DNA of 64,000 nt from Achatina immaculata (taxonomy: Eukaryota; Mollusca; Gastropoda; Stylommatophora; Achatinidae): assembly GCA_009760885.1 (NCBI GenBank), contig CM019713.1, positions 7,748,266-7,812,265 of the forward strand. Reading direction: 5' to 3'. Position 1 is the first letter of the stretch, and the number at the start of each line of letters is the position of its first letter. The position numbers and the translations under genes were made by a program. The notes beneath the pieces are model-generated. The model ran no database searches. It saw nothing but the letters and a program-made list of their open reading frames with translations, and had not been told where the DNA came from. This document shows positions 1-10,540 of the stretch, in pieces.

Positions 1-107
1 TGTTGATTAACTAAATGATAAGTTAATCCGATTGATTGATTAACCCTCTGATTATAACCCTTTTTCATCACCGTTGCAAACATAAAAAAACAGTATCTCA
101 GCACTTT

Positions 108-219
108 CCATCACCAACCACGTTATCACGAGATTCCATCACTAACCTCGTCATCACGAGATTCCATCACTAACCTCGTCATCACGAGATTCCATCACCA
201 TCCACGTCATCACGCTGCT
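108..219. repeat. 28-bp minisatellite x4
   Basis: Four units of CCATCACTAACCTCGTCATC ACGAGATT with small variants. No coding content. Confidence 0.85.
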
Positions 220-970
220 CGTCCTACTCACCATTTATTCTCTCAGATACCAGAGTGGAGAAGTTTAGACTAAACAAAAAAGTGACATAAGCTGCACATA
301 AACAAGACAATGAAAATATAAATTGTGATAGACAAGCCGACAGACTTAGATTTTAAAGGTGGTAATTAATGGAACTGAATTGATCGATTCTTTGAAATTA
401 AATAGATAAATTTCAAGTAAATGAGAAAGACGATGATGACGTGACAGAAGGTGGAGAGATAACACAGATGAGAATAAAGAAGTAAGAGAACAAAGCAATA
501 AATAGAACAATAATGAAACAAAGACAATGGAGAAAGTGAAATAAAAATTGGACACAGGGAAAACTTTGGAGACAACATAAGATAAATAACAGAACGAATG
601 TGTCCTTTCATTTCCTTATGTATGTTCTCTGTTATTTGATAGCTCATTTTGCCGGTATTCATTATGTTCTTTCTCCACATACCATTCAGTAAAATAAATG
701 ATTTAATCATCTCACCATTTGTGTTCACTTGTCTGTTCTCCTATCCTTGATCCATAGTAAAAGAAACACCTTCATCTGCTGACTTGTTAAATCTTGTATC
801 GATAAAGCCTTCATTAAACGTTTTGATTATACAGACAGCATGTATGGGAAGCAATGGCATCTTTCACGCTATATAAGGAAGTGGTGTTGGTTGCCTTTGT
901 TCTTTTTTCTTCACCTGTATCGACGCTAGAGTGTGACGTGTCCGATGTCAGACTCTTCTTCATCCTCTGC
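220..970. other. AT-rich non-coding stretch
   Basis: No exon-like or repeat structure recognised. A + frame from 854 (MASFTLYKEVVLVAFVLFSS) has a signal-like start but runs into antisense LINE-A, so it is not called. Confidence 0.5.
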
Positions 971-974
971 AAAA

Positions 975-1610
975 GGAAACTCTCTCAGGTCCATGCCAAT
1001 CAGGCGTTGGTCATCACTGATTTCCACAACCATCTATTCTTTGCTCTTTCTATAAGATGTGTGCTGGACCTTGCTCTGTGCCACTCTTTTATTCCATCAA
1101 GTATCTTGTTTCTTTGTCTTCCTCTGTCCATTTGTCCCTCTAGTCTTCCTGCAGTCACTAGGAGTTCCAATTTGCCTCTTCTCAAAACATGTCCTACAAA
1201 TCTGGATTGTAGTGTTCTGAATTTTGCCATAATTTCCCTCTTTTTGCCCAGTCTCACTTAGAACCCCTTCAGTTGTTTTCTTGGCCGTCCCTGGGGTCTT
1301 CACCATTCTCCTTAGGAACCACATCTCCGCTGCTTCCAGCAGATTCTGGATTCTCTTGGTATATTCTGAATGCTCTTGGTATATTCTGAATGCTCTTGGT
1401 AGATTCTGAATGCTCTTGGTAGATTCTGGATGCCCTTGGTAGATTCTGGATGCTCTTGGTACATTCTGGATGATCTTGGTAGATTCTGAATGCTCTTGGT
1501 ACATTCTGGATGATCTTGGTACATTCTGAATGCTCTTGGTAGATTCTGAATGCTCTTGGTTACTGTCCATGCTTCACATCCATTTAACAATACGAGTTCG
1601 ATGATTGATT
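975..1610 (-). pseudogene. LINE-A fragment (RT C-terminus) interrupted by a minisatellite
   Basis: Minus-strand reading gives GCEAWTVTKSIQN near 1590, then after the repeat array LLEAAEMWFLRRM. A frameshift leads to KFRTLQSRFVGHVLRRGKLE, RQRNKILDGIKEWHRARSST and KNRWLWKSVMTNA (1257-1000). It matches the second LINE-A copy at 28412-28890. Confidence 0.82.
1341..1560. repeat. 20-bp minisatellite x11 inside LINE-A RT
   Basis: Eleven units of exactly 20 bp (consensus AGATTCTGAATGCTCTTGGT, with TA/GA/CA variants). The single-copy equivalent in the 28412 element encodes TKSSQNLLEAAE, so the array is an expansion of RT codons TKSIQNL. Because 20 is not a multiple of three, all three frames stay open and yield TKSIQN/LPRAFR/IYQEHSE-type peptides. 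Confidence 0.93.
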
Positions 1611-1750
1611 CTTGGGAAGCTGCATGGGGGTTTCCCCTTGCACAGAAGGAGATAGGTTCCCATTTCTTCAGCTGGCGCGTCTAAGTGAGACCTATAGCTG
1701 GGGTTCGAACCACTTACCTATAATATGAGAGACGAATGCAGTAAATGTTC
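1600..1750 (-). mobile_element. tRNA-derived SINE, partial
   Basis: The minus strand reads CATTCGTCTCTCATATTATA, then a B-box GTGGTTCGAACCCC and a body CAGCTGAAGAAATGGGAACC. The same order is found in the copies at 2122 and 49286 (TAGTCTCTCATGGCGAAGGT, GGTTCGAATC, CAGCTGTAGGAATTGGTACC). Confidence 0.6.
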
Positions 1751-2121
1751 AGAGTAAGGACAGAGTAATTCATATATTTTTTCCACATTCTAGAGCTGAA
1801 CATAATAGGTTAAAGCATACATTTTACTCGAACAAGACGTCATGAATTACTACCCCATACAGTAAAATTGTCTCCAAGAACCCAAAGCACATCCCACAGA
1901 CCAACACTATAAACAGACTAAAGAGTCCACATCCGGTAGCAGGAAAAAAAACTCGTGAGCTGGGAAACTGTGGGGACCGCGTACGAACTCGTGCTGATGG
2001 TGGGAACCCGTTTCTTTGTCTAGATTGACTCATTTATGTGCAACTAAACGAAGAAGAAGAAGAAATTATGTTGACAATAAGAAGAAAGATATTGATTGAA
2101 CAAAACAATGACACTATCATG

Positions 2122-2395
2122 ATAAAGTAAAAGGTAAAGATAACCTGTTACCCATGGAAACACATAGGGGATATGATGTTAGTGCAGATATTTTCCTTGA
2201 CCTGCCAGCGCATTAGAGGATGATGTGATCAACATCACCCCTGGCCGTCTTCCTTTCCACAACTCCTGAAGAAACCAGGTACCCATTTCTATAGCGGGGT
2301 GACTTGGGCTCCTCCGTTCGGAGTCGAATCATCGACTTTCGCCATGAGAGACTAGTGCATGCACTAACCACTTCGCCACACAGACGTCCCGTTAT
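2122..2395 (-). mobile_element. tRNA-derived SINE, near full-length
   Basis: The minus strand starts GACGTCTGTGTGGCGAAGTG (A-box region) and reads through TAGTCTCTCATGGCGAAAGT, GATTCGACTC (degraded B-box), GGTACCTGGTTTC and GATGTTGATCACATCATCCT. It ends in a GGTTATCTTTACCTTTTACT tail. Confidence 0.7.
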
Positions 2396-2704
2396 GATTA
2401 ACTTGGAGAAAAATAAATACGGACGGTGATGATATGATGACGATATAAATAAGAATAAAGAAAAACTAACAATTACATTTAACAGCGATGTTTAAAGCGA
2501 GCAGATAGAAACGAAACGATGAAAGAAGAAGCTATTCTGTTACCAGAAGAGATTGCTACAAAAACATCTAAAGGCTGATCTATGCTCTCCTTGACGGGCA
2601 TATTTATCGCACGATTCGGTTGCTACAGTGGTTTTCAGACCATTTTTTTCCCCATTCACCCTTTTCACCATAATCTCTCTCATTCAGTAAATTTCGAAGT
2701 CCTG

Positions 2705-3590
2705 TAGTCAGTTATTTGCATGTCCCTTGTGGAACTTTGCCTTCCTAACAGCTCTCCTGTAAGCCTCTTGGTTGTAAGCGAGATGGCCTGCTGCTGATGC
2801 GGCCATTTGCAGATCATCAACGATGTCCTGTGGCCATCTTCGCCATGGTCTTCCTCTCTTTCTTTTTCCCATTTTGTACCCTTCCAAGACTGTCTTCTCT
2901 AGATTATCATGACGTTTAATATGTCAAAAATATTTAAGTTTTCTCTGTTTAATCTTCCTTACAAGCCAACCTTCTTCGATATTAAGTTCTTGTAGTATGG
3001 ATATATTTGTTCTTTTTTGTGTCCACGATATTTGGAGAACTCTTCTATAGCATTTACATTCAAAGGCATTTATGTGCTTCTCAGCTGTTTTGTTAAGTGT
3101 CCAGGTCTCACAGGCATATGTTGCGATGGGAAAAATGCATGCCCTTAAAAATCTTATTTTTGTGGTTCTGTCTGCTCCTCTCCACAGATTCTTTATTTGT
3201 TTTACTTTCTGAAGAGCAATAGATGTCCTCCTTTTAATTTTCCTCATTGTATCTCCATTATTAGTTAGTAGTGATCCAAGATATTCAAAACTCTCCACTT
3301 CTTCCAGTTTTTCCTCATTGATACATATTTCAGTTGCCTTGTTTGTTTTGTCAGTTGTCATCACTTTAGTTTTCTTTGCATTAAGATAGAGGTTCTGCTC
3401 TTCGCTGTTCTTGCGGACTGACATAATTAGTTTTTCCATTCCTTCTTGTGTTGTGGACAGCAATACTGTGTCATCAGCATATCTAATCTCTGGTATTTCA
3501 TAACCTCCAACTGTTATGGCATCGTAATATTCTTTGTCTACATCTTCTCTAACATTCCTCGTATAAATGAGGAAAATACAGTAGTCTAAT
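2705..3590 (-). pseudogene. LINE-B fragment (RT thumb and C-terminus)
   Basis: Minus-strand reading gives IPEIRYADDTVLLSTTQ (about 3500-3460), then an intact 179-codon frame 3463-2924 with EVESFEYLGSLLTNNGDTMR, ATYACETWTLNKTAEKHINA and LNIEEGWLVRKIKQRKLKYF. A frameshifted end reads GHIKRHDNLEKTVLEG, QDIVDDLQMAA and RKAKFHKGHAN at about 2715. 5'-truncated, non-functional. Confidence 0.88.
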
Positions 3591-3654
3591 GTTTCGGCAG
3601 AAAGCCTTTTGAAGGATCACATTAAAAAAACAACAACAGATGAAAGCAAGAAAA

Positions 3655-3872
3655 ATGGACGCCTCAAATAAATGCCGGGTCAGTACATCGTCTACGTCTT
3701 TCTATGGAAAAAATGTACGGTATAGACTAATACCGACGGTGCAGAACCGTACCTGGTATTGTGCGAATAAACACCTGTCTTGAATAGACGCCGGCATCTT
3801 TAAAAAATGCTGAATCACGGCGAAAACTTCGTGGACAGACGTCGGGGGCGTTTATTCAAGGAAATACGGTAA
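3655..3872. mobile_element. Possible MITE-like repeat with short inverted ends
   Basis: Left end GGACGCCTCAAATAAATGCC; right end GGGGGCGTTTATTCAAGGAA. One is roughly the reverse complement of the other over 15 bases. An internal GTACGGTATAGAC and GAACCGTACC pair adds partial symmetry. Confidence 0.35.
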
Positions 3873-3959
3873 ATCACTTATTTATTGTATGTAACTGACT
3901 TTATTTGTATACTTTTCTTTTAGTTCTAAATATTTTCCCCAATTCTCTCTTCGAAGCCG

Positions 3960-4092
3960 CGGTCTTTCGTTCTCTTTTCATAGCTTCGATCACTCGGTTT
4001 TTCGTTCTCTCTTCATGGCTTCGATCACTCGGTTTTTCGTTCTCTCTTCATAGCTTCGATCACTCGGTTTTTCGTTCTCTCTTCATGGCTGC
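3960..4092. repeat. 35-bp minisatellite x4
   Basis: Units contain TTCGATCACTCGGTTTTTCG and TTCTCTCTTCATGGC. The frame on the + strand is open only because the repeat lacks stops. Confidence 0.88.
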
Positions 4093-4334
4093 GAGCTTAC
4101 CACTGGGCTTGTTCAAATGAACCTACATTCACTTTCGCTGAGGATGTCATCACATTCACAAATTAGGGTATTCTGTTCTTAATTTTTAAAAAACGGGATT
4201 AACTTGAAGAGAAGAAAGGGATATAGTGGTAGAGAATTAAGAGAATTGCTTTATTACGCAGTTTTCAAGCTAATAAACATGAATAATTCAACGTGAATGA
4301 GTGAAATATCTTCGTGTAATCGCTGCTTTTTACA

Positions 4335-4490
4335 AACATTATTAAGAGAGGCCAAGTTAACAGGCATAAAATCCTTTGATGAGGTTGAAGGACTCGCCGA
4401 AGACAGGAAAAATTGGCGAACTACTTTGCGAGCCCTATGTGACGTCTAACGGCACGGGAAGGATATAAGATATAAGAATCGCTGCTTGGA
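4335..4490 (+). pseudogene. LINE-D 3' end fragment
   Basis: Reads EVEGLAEDRKNWRTTLRALC-DV stop, then the tail CGGGAAGGATATAAGATATA, matching the end of the LINE-D copy at 51361-51504. The fragment is heavily truncated and ends abruptly at about 4490, where a LINE-B piece begins. Confidence 0.7.
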
Positions 4491-4705
4491 TTAAATGTCA
4501 TGATAATCTAGAGAAAACCGTCTTGGAAGGGTATATAATGGGAAAAATAAAGAGAGGAAGACCAAGGCGAAGATGGTTGCAAGACATCGCTGATGATCTG
4601 CAAAAGGATGCAACAGCAGCAGGCCATCTTGCTCACAACTGAGAGGCCTACAGGAGTGCTGTTAGGGAGGCAAAGTTCCGTAAGGGACATGCAAATGAAT
4701 TAATG
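4491..4705 (+). pseudogene. LINE-B 3' end fragment
   Basis: Reads NLEKTVLEGYIMGKIKRGRP, QDIADDLQKDATAAGHLAHN, a TGA, then EAYRSAVREAKFRKGHANE. This is the last 70 codons of LINE-B, + strand. Confidence 0.8.
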
Positions 4706-4709
4706 AGTC

Positions 4710-5415
4710 GCTGCTTGGAGATCTCTGCTGAAGTTTTCAAGATCTGAAAGCTAGCCATCTGTGTGAACGTTCTGTCTTCATATAAAGACAACTTCCTAAC
4801 AGGCAATGAGAATCATGGTTCCAAGGCCTCAGGCTAGGCTAAATAAATCACGTTTGGGTATATTATAGGCCTTTGACTAAGTTGTGGCGCACACAGTAGA
4901 AGAGAGTTATGGCCCAGAACACAGCACTATCTGTGGCGAATTTTAAAAAAATATATATCAGACGTATTCAGACGTTCTTTGTTTCTTTGTTTTTTGTTAT
5001 GTTTAAATCCCATTACTTTGAAAACCATTAGGTTTTAAATCGCTGTAATGATCTGAATATCATACACTTGGGATTCTTGCCTTAGATGATTATTTTATTA
5101 CATGATAAAGTATCTTTGAAGAAAGTCGGCATTTGTGAACATTACTTATAGAATTGGTTTATTTCTGAATACATCTTATATTTGTAAAACTTAATTACAT
5201 AATTACATTATATATATATATATATTTTTTTTTTTTTCAATAATCAGTACTCTCTTTTTTCATAGCCCAAATGCAAAACTAAAAATGGCTCTATAGTGTA
5301 AGAGAAATGTGTAAAATATATTTCATAGTTTCCAACATCTGATCTGTAATCTTTTGATTAGAGTCTGCAATCATGCAATAATATGAAATCTAAGCCTATT
5401 AAGTCTTAGTGAACT
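4710..5415. other. AT-rich non-coding stretch
   Basis: Nothing recognised apart from a short (TA)n/T-run at 5207-5240. Confidence 0.5.
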
Positions 5416-5417
5416 AA

Positions 5418-5660
5418 CAAATGTTTCTTCTTCTTCTTTTTCTTCTTCTTCTTCTTCTTCTTTTTAGCACCTGCTGAATTCAGCAGCTTTCCGAGCCACT
5501 GAGGCTCATTGCTGCAGACATCTTCATTCCTCTGACTTCTCGATCTTTTCTGGCCAATGGTCGACTACAAGAGCACATATACCTTAGTGCGGTTATCTCG
5601 CCATAGTTGTCTAGGTCTGGCTCTTGGTCTGTCTCCTTTCATCTATCCCCTAACAAAATC
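5418..5660 (-). repeat. Probable LINE 3' UTR with (GAA)n tail
   Basis: (TTC)n at 5425-5465 followed by a GC-richer 190-bp segment (GAATTCAGCAGCTTTCCGAG, then GGCTCTTGGTCTGTCTCC). Layout matches other minus-strand LINE ends here with GAA-type tails. No RT codons seen. Confidence 0.4.
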
Positions 5661-5664
5661 TGAA

Positions 5665-7035
5665 GACTAAAGATTATTAACAGAAAACTTTTGAAATTCT
5701 GCAGGGAAAAAAGCCGTGTTATGTACATAGTAATGAAAGACCTTGATATGAGATATTCTTTAACACAGACTAAAGTATTTCCAAGGCCAAAGAAAGATGC
5801 TAGCACTGATACTGAACGGCATAATAGCTATGAGAGTAGCTGACCATCATCATCATCATCATCATCATCATTATCTGATGCCGTGCTGATGGGCGTTGGC
5901 GGTCATGCCTCATTTGGCTTTTATACTGACGAAGTCGGCCCGACCAAAATTTGCTGTTGCTACTTGTCATCGCCACAATTATCACCAAATTTCTTTCAGT
6001 AAACATCTTATCGTCTTGTCAACGCCAGACTTGCTGATTATTTGTGTAGTGATGTATCGACAAGGGTTAAAAGAACCTGGCCTAATCTGCATCATTGTTT
6101 AACTGCTTCAGAGATCTATTCATACACAGAGACACAGATAACAGTCTTACAACTTTAACCCCTTAGCAACTGATATAAACTTACAGATATTAGTCTTACA
6201 GATAACACAAGGTAATAATAGATAATAATAATAATAAAACTTACAGATAACAGTCTTTCAACTTTACCCTCTTAGCAAAATGATGTAAACTTATAGAGGG
6301 GCTGATATAATTTTTGCACATATTTTGTATGTGAATATATTTTAAAATACACATACACGCACATGAAGGTGTTTCCTGCAGCAAAAATCCAGAGAACAAT
6401 CTAGAATAACAGAATATAGCCTAACAATAATACAGAAAAAAAATTACGAAACAATAATGAACTATAAGAAACAACAGGTTGAAAGTAACAAGAAAAGAAA
6501 ATTAGCGGAAGACAAAAAAAAAGTATTCACCTAATTTTTAATAAAAAAAACATTTTTCTCATTTATGTGTTCATTATTTTATTGTTATAAATTGCATTTT
6601 TATTGTTACATATTATATTTACAGCAAAAATTAAATGCATCCAAAGTGAGGTTTTAATTAAACAAAATTAGTAATACAGAACAAAAAAAAACAAGTTCTT
6701 AGCGAATACAGACAAGTGAAATAACACATTTGAATGGGGATACTGGCACAATATTGAAGTATTAAATGAGTTAGACACGTGACACTCTAAATCAGTGAAG
6801 AAAATCGTTCCTTTATATGCTTTTGATCGTTTTCTAAAATGTATGTTAAAGCTTAAACAAACCCGCATGTTTCAAAAGTGTATTTACTTGCAAAAAAAAA
6901 AAAAAGTAAGAAAGATAGAAACAAAATCACATTTTTGTGCGGTCACAGATAAAAGTTGCGTACATTTACGTACATCAATGTCCCGTAGCAGTTGGTTGCC
7001 CTTAGAGGTGTCTTATTTTAGAGTCATTATATTTC
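5665..7035. other. AT-rich non-coding stretch with (CAT)n
   Basis: (CAT)n at 5848-5873. 5890-6000 contains TTATACTGACGAAGTCGGCC, weakly repeated at 46570-46620, so possibly an old interspersed repeat. A-rich DNA with no exons follows. Confidence 0.4.
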
Positions 7036-7039
7036 TAGA

Positions 7040-7245
7040 CCACGACAGAATATGAGGTAGGGATCCTAACAGCTGATCTCGCTGCCTTTGTTTTCCTAGG
7101 GTAACTCCCAGGTACCCATTTTTTTAAAGGCTAGATTGACTAATATGCCTGTCGACCCGAAAAAACTTCTGTCCGAAGGCGAAATCGAACCAGGGACTTT
7201 CTGATCTACAGGCGAGTGATGTTCATCCTAAAGACTTTGGGACAA
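7040..7245 (-). mobile_element. tRNA-derived SINE, diverged
   Basis: The minus strand contains CATCACTCGCCTGTAGATCA, B-box CCCTGGTTCGATTTCGCC and GGGTCGACAGGCATATTAG, then a GGTACC-region body (TGGGTACCTGGGAGTTACCC). Same layout as the 2122 copy. Confidence 0.6.
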
Positions 7246-7330
7246 GAAACGAAATCAGAAATGCAGAATAGAATTTATTTCAATATGCTGCCTTAGTTAT
7301 ACTGGGAGAAGGAAGCGTGGTGGGGAAAAT

Positions 7331-7540
7331 ATGCCAACTTTTAAAGATATACTTTTCTTGTTTGGCTGCGCCATGATCGTGTTAACCGGCACTTTCGGTA
7401 AATTACGAATAAAACGGGAGGGAAACGGAAACTTTTGGAGCTTGGTTACCATCAGCAGTTTATGTTATCAAAATTCTAGTAAAAGGCAACCAAAGAAATC
7501 GGTCGGAGAATATCCGGAGCAGTTTGATGATGATGTTTAA
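7331..7540 (+). CDS. Small open frame with a signal-peptide-like N-terminus
   Basis: 69 codons from ATG 7331 to TAA. The N-terminus MPTFKDILFLFGCAMIVLTG has a short charged start and a hydrophobic core, typical of secretion signals. The rest is basic (KLRIKREGNG, SSKRQPKKS) and ends in acidic EQFDDD. Two readings are possible. It may be a short secreted or peptide-precursor protein with dibasic sites. Alternatively, the frame may be cut at TTTCG|GTAAAT (7399/7400), a fair splice donor just after the signal peptide, making it a first coding exon in phase 1. No downstream exon was recognised. The product is unknown. Confidence 0.25.
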   Translation: MPTFKDILFLFGCAMIVLTGTFGKLRIKREGNGNFWSLVTISSLCYQNSSKRQPKKSVGEYPEQFDDDV

Positions 7541-7854
7541 TTTGCGTGAGGGAGAATCGGTCAGTTTTGACTTTGCTTCAGCTTGCGATCATTCTGTAAA
7601 GATTAAATCTAGCAGGAAATAGGTAAGAAAATATAATTTCCGTCTGTTTGTAAAGTATTTTTAAATTTACATTTTAGGGGATTAAAAAAAATAAGGTAAA
7701 CTGTACCGAATGTTGTACTGAAAATAGCTCGTGATTTCAGAAAGTACTCCATGGCAAATGAAAGGCAGATACATTTTTACTGGTTTGGAAAAAAGTCCTA
7801 GAGTGAGCACTGCATATACTTATTTGTTTGGTGTGGGGTTGGTGAGATTTTTTT

Positions 7855-7920
7855 TTTTACCTGTCGGCACACCAGAGGTTGACATGGTCAGCATCATAAC
7901 TTATGGCTGAAACAAGAATG
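7855..7920 (-). mobile_element. SINE 3' part, fragment
   Basis: The minus strand reads GATGCTGACCATGTCAACCT and TGTGCCGACAGGTAAAAAAA, matching the 3' half of the 49286 SINE (GATGCTGACCACATCACCCC, TGTGTCGACTGGTCAAGGAA). Confidence 0.55.
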
Positions 7921-8099
7921 TTGGACAGCATTTGTTCTCAGACCGAAAAAAGCGAAATATTCTGAATATCGAGTTTTATCTGTTACTGATGCTCTATGCT
8001 GGGCTATGTGACTCATGTTGGTATACTTCCATTTAGTAAAAGCTGTCTTAAAACAGAATAGGAGTTAGATTAATGATTTTTAAAATGAAAACTGTAACA

Positions 8100-8325
8100 C
8101 CATCTTTAAATATGAGATAGGTATTATATTACATATTAATGAGTTATAGAATGAAACTACTAATAATAATGTTAGTAGTAGTAGTAATTATAATAGTACT
8201 CATATAATAATAATAATATATAATAATAATATATTCATAAATATATATTATATTTAATAAATTAATAATTATATAATAATAATTATTATAATTATACTTT
8301 TTAATAGTAGTAATACCACGTGCAA
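8100..8325. repeat. (TAA)n/(TAG)n AT-rich low-complexity tract
   Basis: About 200 bp of ATAATA/TAGTAG/TTATAA sequence immediately 5' of the LINE-C copy. Confidence 0.75.
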
Positions 8326-8329
8326 AACA

Positions 8330-8865
8330 GAAATTAGGAACAGAATAGGCCAAGCAAAGACTGCATTTCAGAGAATGAGAAACATATTAGCTAACACATC
8401 TTTATCAATGAATGTTAGAAAACGAGTCCTAAAATGCTATATTGAACCTGTCTTGTTATATGGAAGTGAATCATGGACAATAGGCAAGTCTGCACAAAAA
8501 TCATTGGAAGCAGCAGAAATGTAGTTTATTAGAAAAATGTTGCGAATCCCCTGGACAGCAAAAATAACTAATGAAGAATGTATGAGAAGAGCTGGAGAGA
8601 CAAAAAACCTTGCCAGAAAGATAAGAGAGGGACAATGTACTTTTATAGGACATGCAATGAGAAGAGGGGGCATTGAAAATATTATAACAACGGTAAAAAT
8701 AGAAGGAAGAAGATCAAGAGGAAGACCAAGAGAAATGATACTGGACAGTCTGACGGGATGGTATGAGAGGAGATCACCAACTGAACTGATGGCCTGCATG
8801 AAGGATCGTGTACTCTGGAGAAGCATAATAGCCAACGCCAGTCGGCACGGCACCTGATGATGATG
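8330..8865 (+). pseudogene. LINE-C fragment with (TGA)n tail
   Basis: Reads RVLKCYIEPVLLYGSESWTI, one in-frame TAG at about 8524, then MLRIPWTAKITNEECMRRAG, GHAMRRGGIENIITTVKIEG, RRSRGRPREMILDSLTGWYE, RVLWRSIIANASRHGT stop (8857). The 3' end is a (TGA)n microsatellite. Close to LINE-A in sequence but with its own C-terminus. Confidence 0.86.
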
Positions 8866-9035
8866 ATGAATACCACGTGAAACTCTAAAGAGCACGTTGT
8901 TAAGAGAGACTGGTTTAATAGGAATAACATCCCTTGATAAGGTTGAAAAGCTCGCCGAAAACAGAAAATCTTGGCGAACTACCATGCGAGCCCTGTGTGA
9001 CGTTTAGTGGCACGGGAAGGATGTAAGATGCACGA
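8866..9035 (+). pseudogene. LINE-D 3' end fragment
   Basis: Degenerate copy of the last 50 codons and tail of LINE-D (ENRKSWRTTMRALCDV after small corrections, then GGCACGGGAAGGATGTAAGA). It abuts the LINE-C copy ending at 8865, so one element inserted next to or into the other. Confidence 0.6.
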
Positions 9036-9287
9036 AGAATGAAAAAAAAAATACAACGAGAAACTAACGAAATAATTACACCAGTGGGTTTAACTGCGTC
9101 ACTAAAAGTATGTCTATGTTGCTAAAAGCATGGATATTTTTTTACAATGTTAACTCTTTCACTCCGGAAACATTTTCAATGATGTGCCAGATTATGTTTT
9201 GTGTAGAAATTCCAGTATAAAGAAACTCGAAGAAAGCTACTATTAATTTTAAAATATGTATAGTGTTAGAAATATGATACTTTTAAT

Positions 9288-9293
9288 TTTATT
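9288..9293 (-). terminator. Candidate polyadenylation signal of the helix-rich gene
   Basis: AATAAA on the minus strand (plus TTTATT), 292 nt beyond the TGA at 9585. It is the nearest canonical signal downstream. One ATTTA element lies in the interval. Confidence 0.35.
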
Positions 9294-9584
9294 TTAAACG
9301 TGGCCTAAATGTCACTCCGGGCATTGATTTGAGCAGTCGTGCAAGATCTGTCAACCCTAGCAGTGTTGTTTTTGGAGCAAAAAAAGTTAAATGAGCAAAT
9401 ATATAACAATGTGAAAGATATACAACACAGCTCATTATGAGCTACCTGGTTAGGTACATTTTCCTTACAGGAAAAATTCTTTTCTCCCCAAATCAGCTAT
9501 CCCTATCATTAATTGTTAAATAAAATAGAAATAACATTTTTAGGTTTAAAATTTCTAAGTTAGGAAACGAACATTGATTTTGCT

Positions 9585-9905
9585 TCACGCGAGATCGAAA
9601 CTGCTTGTGAAAAAAAAGGCACGCATTAATTCCAAGGCACAGTAACATCTGAATCTGTTGAAGTTAAGATCGTCAGTTCTTTGGATCATAAACTGCTTAT
9701 TGACATCCTGTACGACGTAGTCGTCTATATTGTCACATGCTACCGTTGGCAACAGACCTCCCAGAGTTTCTGCGACGTGGCTGATGGACAGTCGCAGATC
9801 GTGAAGCAGAGAACATTTGTCTTTGCAGGAGTCCGTGTCGTTCTCTTGGCTCTTCAGAAAGTGGACGTAAATGGCGGTTTGTAGAAACGCGTGAAGTCGC
9901 TTGTT
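9585..9905 (-). CDS. Terminal exon of a helix-rich, cysteine-containing secreted protein (cytokine-like candidate)
   Basis: This minus-strand exon encodes 106 residues plus a TGA stop. Its acceptor is textbook: a CTAAC branch-like site, then CTCTCATGCTTCCCCAG. Phase 0 matches the GTATGT donor of the upstream exon. The protein is amphipathic and helix-rich: NKRLHAFLQTAIYVHFLKSQ, then SLLHDLRLSISHVAETLGGL, and a final helix FRCYCALELMRAFFF ending SSFDLA. Five cysteines lie in this exon. Codons are more GC-rich than the surrounding AT-rich DNA, and the exon is free of repeats, unlike most open frames here. An AATAAA on the minus strand at 9293-9288 would give a 3' UTR of about 300 nt. The closing helix resembles helix D of long-chain helical cytokines such as the IL-6/CNTF group, but that is a pattern impression, not a match. 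It could be another small secreted helical protein. Confidence 0.5.
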   Translation of the reverse strand, partial: NKRLHAFLQTAIYVHFLKSQENDTDSCKDKCSLLHDLRLSISHVAETLGGLLPTVACDNIDDYVVQDVNKQFMIQRTDDLNFNRFRCYCALELMRAFFFTSSFDLA

Positions 9906-10194
9906 CTGGGGAAGCATGAGAGGTTAGCTATTTTATGTGTCAGATAGACTTTTAAGAACAAATTCGGAAAATTAAATTAATAATTAGCATCTCAAAGTTA
10001 TCTCTATCGAAATTGCTAGAGTAAAAAAATTACATTTTAAAGGAAAAGAAATTCATTTGATACTTTACATACTGTATATTTCTTCTTGTACCTCGAGATA
10101 TGAAGGAGAGACGCAGTTGGCTGTTTTGGACCAGATCAGGGATGTTCATGTTGTAATTCGTGAGTGTTTCTATAATCCCATCTACTCATCTTTT

Positions 10195-10540
10195 CCGTTG
10201 TCCGATGACGCAATCAGCGAACCATAGCTGATATGCTAGTGTCAGGATTAGCGAACCATAGCTGACCAAAACCCTGCCCACCCTTCCGTTGGTACCTCCA
10301 GTAACAGGCCTAGCTTGGCTAACGGGGCAGGTATCGCCATAGTCCCCATGGTGGTGGAGTCTGCTAAAGAAGCATTGCACACCCCCCTACTTTTTAGCTG
10401 TGTTCCGGGACTGAAAAAAATATCTGCCATAACCCGCTCCCACGCCGATACGATGCTATGTCTCAACACCTCCAGCATCGGCTGCAAAGAACACCAGCTC
10501 GCAGTTACAGGGAGATAGTACAAGGACAAGTACAAGTTCC
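10195..10540 (-). repeat. Dispersed repeat X, copy 1 (conserved minus-strand frame)
   Basis: About 340 bp shared with copies at 26655 and 38400. The minus strand encodes MLEVLRHSIVSAWERVMADI, then CNASLADSTTMGTMAIPAPL and AKLGLLLEVPTEGW. The family is not recognised. It lies in the intron of the helix-rich gene, same strand. Confidence 0.7.

Noticed and set aside
854..1261. 135-codon + frame with a signal-peptide-like start (MASFTLYKEVVLVAFVLFSS)
   Set aside because: From about 975 on it is the antisense of LINE-A RT, and no splice donor between the signal-like part and that point is convincing.
5880..6100. Resemblance between 5890-6000 and 46530-46650 (GACGAAGTCGGCCCG against GATGAAGCCGGCCCG)
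   Set aside because: Short and patchy similarity; not enough to define an element or its ends.
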